Assembly (NCBI GenBank): GCA_947489685.1
Contig: CANLEM010000002.1
Location: forward strand, 310,001-374,000
Direction: 5' to 3'
Length of the DNA: 64,000 bases
DNA from: an uncultured Aquimarina sp.
Lineage (GTDB): Bacteria > Bacteroidota > Bacteroidia > Flavobacteriales > Flavobacteriaceae
Shown here: piece after piece, positions 62,517 through 64,000 of the stretch
How positions within the stretch are numbered: the first letter of the stretch is position 1
Layout: every line of letters begins with the position of its first letter
Notes under the pieces: generated by a model
Databases searched by the model: none
What the model saw: the letters and a program-made list of their open reading frames with translations, nothing else
What the model was told of the DNA's origin: nothing
Made by a program: the position numbers and the translations under genes

Positions 62517-63548
62517 ATGACTTTGAAGAAAAAGAGAATAAAGCTTGAAGATATAGCGAGAAAACTTAATATTTCTATCGCTACAGTTTCGAGGGCTTTG
62601 GATAAAAATCCCAGAGTTAAATTAAGTACTCAAGAAAAAGTTCTTAAAGAAGCAAAGTCTATGGGGTATATGCCCAATCAAATTGCAAAAAGTTTAAGCT
62701 CTGGAAAAACAAACATTATAGGTGTAATAATACCAAGGTATGACGAACCTTTTTTTATTGAAGTTTGTCGAGGAATTGATCGATATGCACGTGAACACAA
62801 TTATAAAATATTAATTAGTTCGTCAAGAAATTCATTCGAATTTGAAAGAGAGAATCTTATTTCTTTTGAAAGAGGATTGGTAGATGGTATTATTCTTTCT
62901 CCTACTCACGAAACAGAGACCTTTACTCATATAAAAAGTATCATCAAAAAAGGGATTCCTATTGTTTTGTTTGATAATATAAGAGAAGAAGTATCAGGTG
63001 CTGACCATGTTTTGATTGAAGATGACAAAGCATCTTTTGATGCGGTCGAATTCTTAATCAAGAAAGGCAAAAAACGTATTGCTTTTATAGGGGGCATTAA
63101 AGAAAAGAAAGTTTTTCAAGATCGTTTTAAAGGATATCTTGATGCTATGAAAAAATATAACATCCCTATATATGATGAACTAATTCTACATTGCGATTCG
63201 TTAGACAGAGAGTTTGAAGATGCAGAAATACAGGGGTTTTTTAATGAGATTTCGACAATTCCTGACGCTATATTTACTTGCACAGATAACTACGGACTAT
63301 TGACCATGAAAACGATTCTTAAAAGAGGTTACAAAATCCCCGAGGATGTTTGTGTAATTGGATTTGGTGATTTAGGTTTGGGCGAAGTATTTGTTCCTTC
63401 GATGACATGCATTGCTCAACCAAGTTTTGAAATGGGGCAAAAAGTTGCTGAGTTACTTGTAGATCAACTAAATGAACCAAACGATGTTAATCATCGTAAA
63501 AAGGTAATTAAACTAAAAACAGAATTAGTTTTGCGTGATAGTACCTAG
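62517..63548 (+). CDS. LacI-family transcriptional regulator
   Basis: The 343-residue protein has the LacI HTH at residues 7-60 (LEDIARKLNISIATVSRALD) followed by the sugar-binding domain (IGVIIPRYDEPFFIEVCRGI). It is divergent from the alpha-glucosidase gene with operator-like palindromes between, so it most likely represses it and perhaps the SusCD group in the absence of its sugar. It is convergent with a second LacI gene, with 6 bp between the stops. Confidence 0.93.
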   Translation: MTLKKKRIKLEDIARKLNISIATVSRALDKNPRVKLSTQEKVLKEAKSMGYMPNQIAKSLSSGKTNIIGVIIPRYDEPFFIEVCRGIDRYAREHNYKILISSSRNSFEFERENLISFERGLVDGIILSPTHETETFTHIKSIIKKGIPIVLFDNIREEVSGADHVLIEDDKASFDAVEFLIKKGKKRIAFIGGIKEKKVFQDRFKGYLDAMKKYNIPIYDELILHCDSLDREFEDAEIQGFFNEISTIPDAIFTCTDNYGLLTMKTILKRGYKIPEDVCVIGFGDLGLGEVFVPSMTCIAQPSFEMGQKVAELLVDQLNEPNDVNHRKKVIKLKTELVLRDST

Positions 63549-63554
63549 CAAATT

Positions 63555-64000
63555 CTATACTGTAGAGTCTCGTACAATCAAGGATGTTTTAACAATCTCT
63601 GTTTTTGTCTGATATTTTTCGGTGAAATTATCTAGGTGCTTTAATAATATTTCAGCGGCTCTGGCACCTAAATCCTCGGCATGCTGAGAAACAGTGGTTA
63701 ATTTGGGATAAGAATGTTTAGACAACAAACCATCTGTAAAGCCAATAACCGAAATATCTTCCGGAATTTTATAACCTAATTTATGAGACATATTTATGGT
63801 TATAGCGGCGGCCGTTTCATCTAACCCAAGAACGGCGTCTATATCATTATTTTTAAGAAAACCTTCTATTTCGGTTTCCACATTATTTGATGCTTCTGTT
63901 GATACTTCATGTATCCCATCTTTTACTGCTAATTCAATTAAAGAAACATCTTTATTTTCATGTACAACTTCTCTTGCTCCGGCTAATCTTAATTTGGCTA
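63555..64000 (-). CDS. LacI-family regulator, partial (5' end outside the window)
   Basis: The frame is open to the right edge, so the N-terminal DNA-binding part is outside. The visible roughly 148 C-terminal residues are the LacI sugar-binding domain (AVLGLDETAAAITINMSHKL, YKIPEDISVIGFTDG, SYPKLTTVSQHAEDLGARAA). The end VRDSTV matches that of its neighbour. It is convergent with the first LacI gene and is likely a paralogue controlling a gene to the right. Confidence 0.85.
   Translation of the reverse strand, partial: AKLRLAGAREVVHENKDVSLIELAVKDGIHEVSTEASNNVETEIEGFLKNNDIDAVLGLDETAAAITINMSHKLGYKIPEDISVIGFTDGLLSKHSYPKLTTVSQHAEDLGARAAEILLKHLDNFTEKYQTKTEIVKTSLIVRDSTV

Noticed and set aside
1..64000. 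tRNA, rRNA, CRISPR arrays and intact insertion sequences
   Set aside because: I looked for cloverleaf-type arms, evenly spaced repeats and transposase motifs and found none that I could support by eye.

Overview
The window is AT-rich chromosomal DNA from a marine-type Flavobacteriaceae bacterium (phylum Bacteroidota; the gene set resembles Aquimarina and relatives, which is an inference). Support comes from the Bacteroidota-type conjugation genes, a SusC/SusD pair, TPR-AraC and LytTR regulators, KxLxLxKI-type peptide leaders, many lipoproteins with a Cys lipobox, and weak Shine-Dalgarno sites. I saw no tRNA, rRNA, CRISPR array or intact transposase.

Layout. (1) 1-9628, + strand: one long transfer (type IV secretion) operon in the order traM(partial)-traG-traN-five small exported proteins-traJ-traF-traE-[structured 133-bp element]-traK-PH-domain protein. 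(2) 9785-16041: two LytTR regulators, one with a degenerate receiver and one a membrane Cache sensor, an OB-fold protein, and four unrecognised basic proteins with Lys/Arg-rich tails. (3) 16610-20866, - strand: isocitrate lyase with palindromic upstream sites, then three exported proteins, one of which looks like a ClpP-fold serine peptidase. (4) 21152-30058, - strand: a redox/stress island with a one-domain asparaginase homologue, DinB, methyltransferase, quinone reductase, two YHS proteins, two SDRs, a YpdA-type flavoprotein, an AraC regulator, a rhodanese sulfurtransferase and RidA.

(5) 30386-32794, - strand: three tandem short genes of 50-59 codons encoding RiPP (lanthipeptide-like) precursors with a shared leader and a shared C-terminal KTIP motif, downstream of a TPR-AraC regulator. 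They are too short for ordinary gene calling and no modification enzyme lies beside them. (6) 34375-39036, - strand: a nitric-oxide detoxification operon (quinol NO reductase, truncated haemoglobin, ferredoxin, cupin, membrane proteins) under an Rrf2/NsrR-like Fe-S regulator, with two matching operator-like palindromes. (7) 39363-43244, + strand: a two-component system with two upstream proteins, and a PAP2 phosphatase. (8) 43255-46434: a single-chain glycerol kinase / glycerol-3-phosphate dehydrogenase fusion. (9) 46639-64000: a SusC/SusD locus with two giant VCBS/FG-GAP lipoproteins, a vanadium-haloperoxidase-like lipoprotein, a GyrI-like protein, a GH13 alpha-glucosidase and two convergent LacI regulators with operator-like palindromes.

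How the parts work together. The transfer genes form an inner/outer-membrane channel with its ATPase; the LytTR regulators and basic proteins beside it may control it or be its substrates. The NO operon couples sensing (Rrf2) to reduction of NO. The SusCD locus probably imports an alpha-glucan-type oligosaccharide, cut by the GH13 enzyme and sensed by LacI. The main candidates for an undescribed system are the RiPP trio, the structured element inside the tra operon, the set of basic-tailed proteins, and the GlpK-GlpD fusion.
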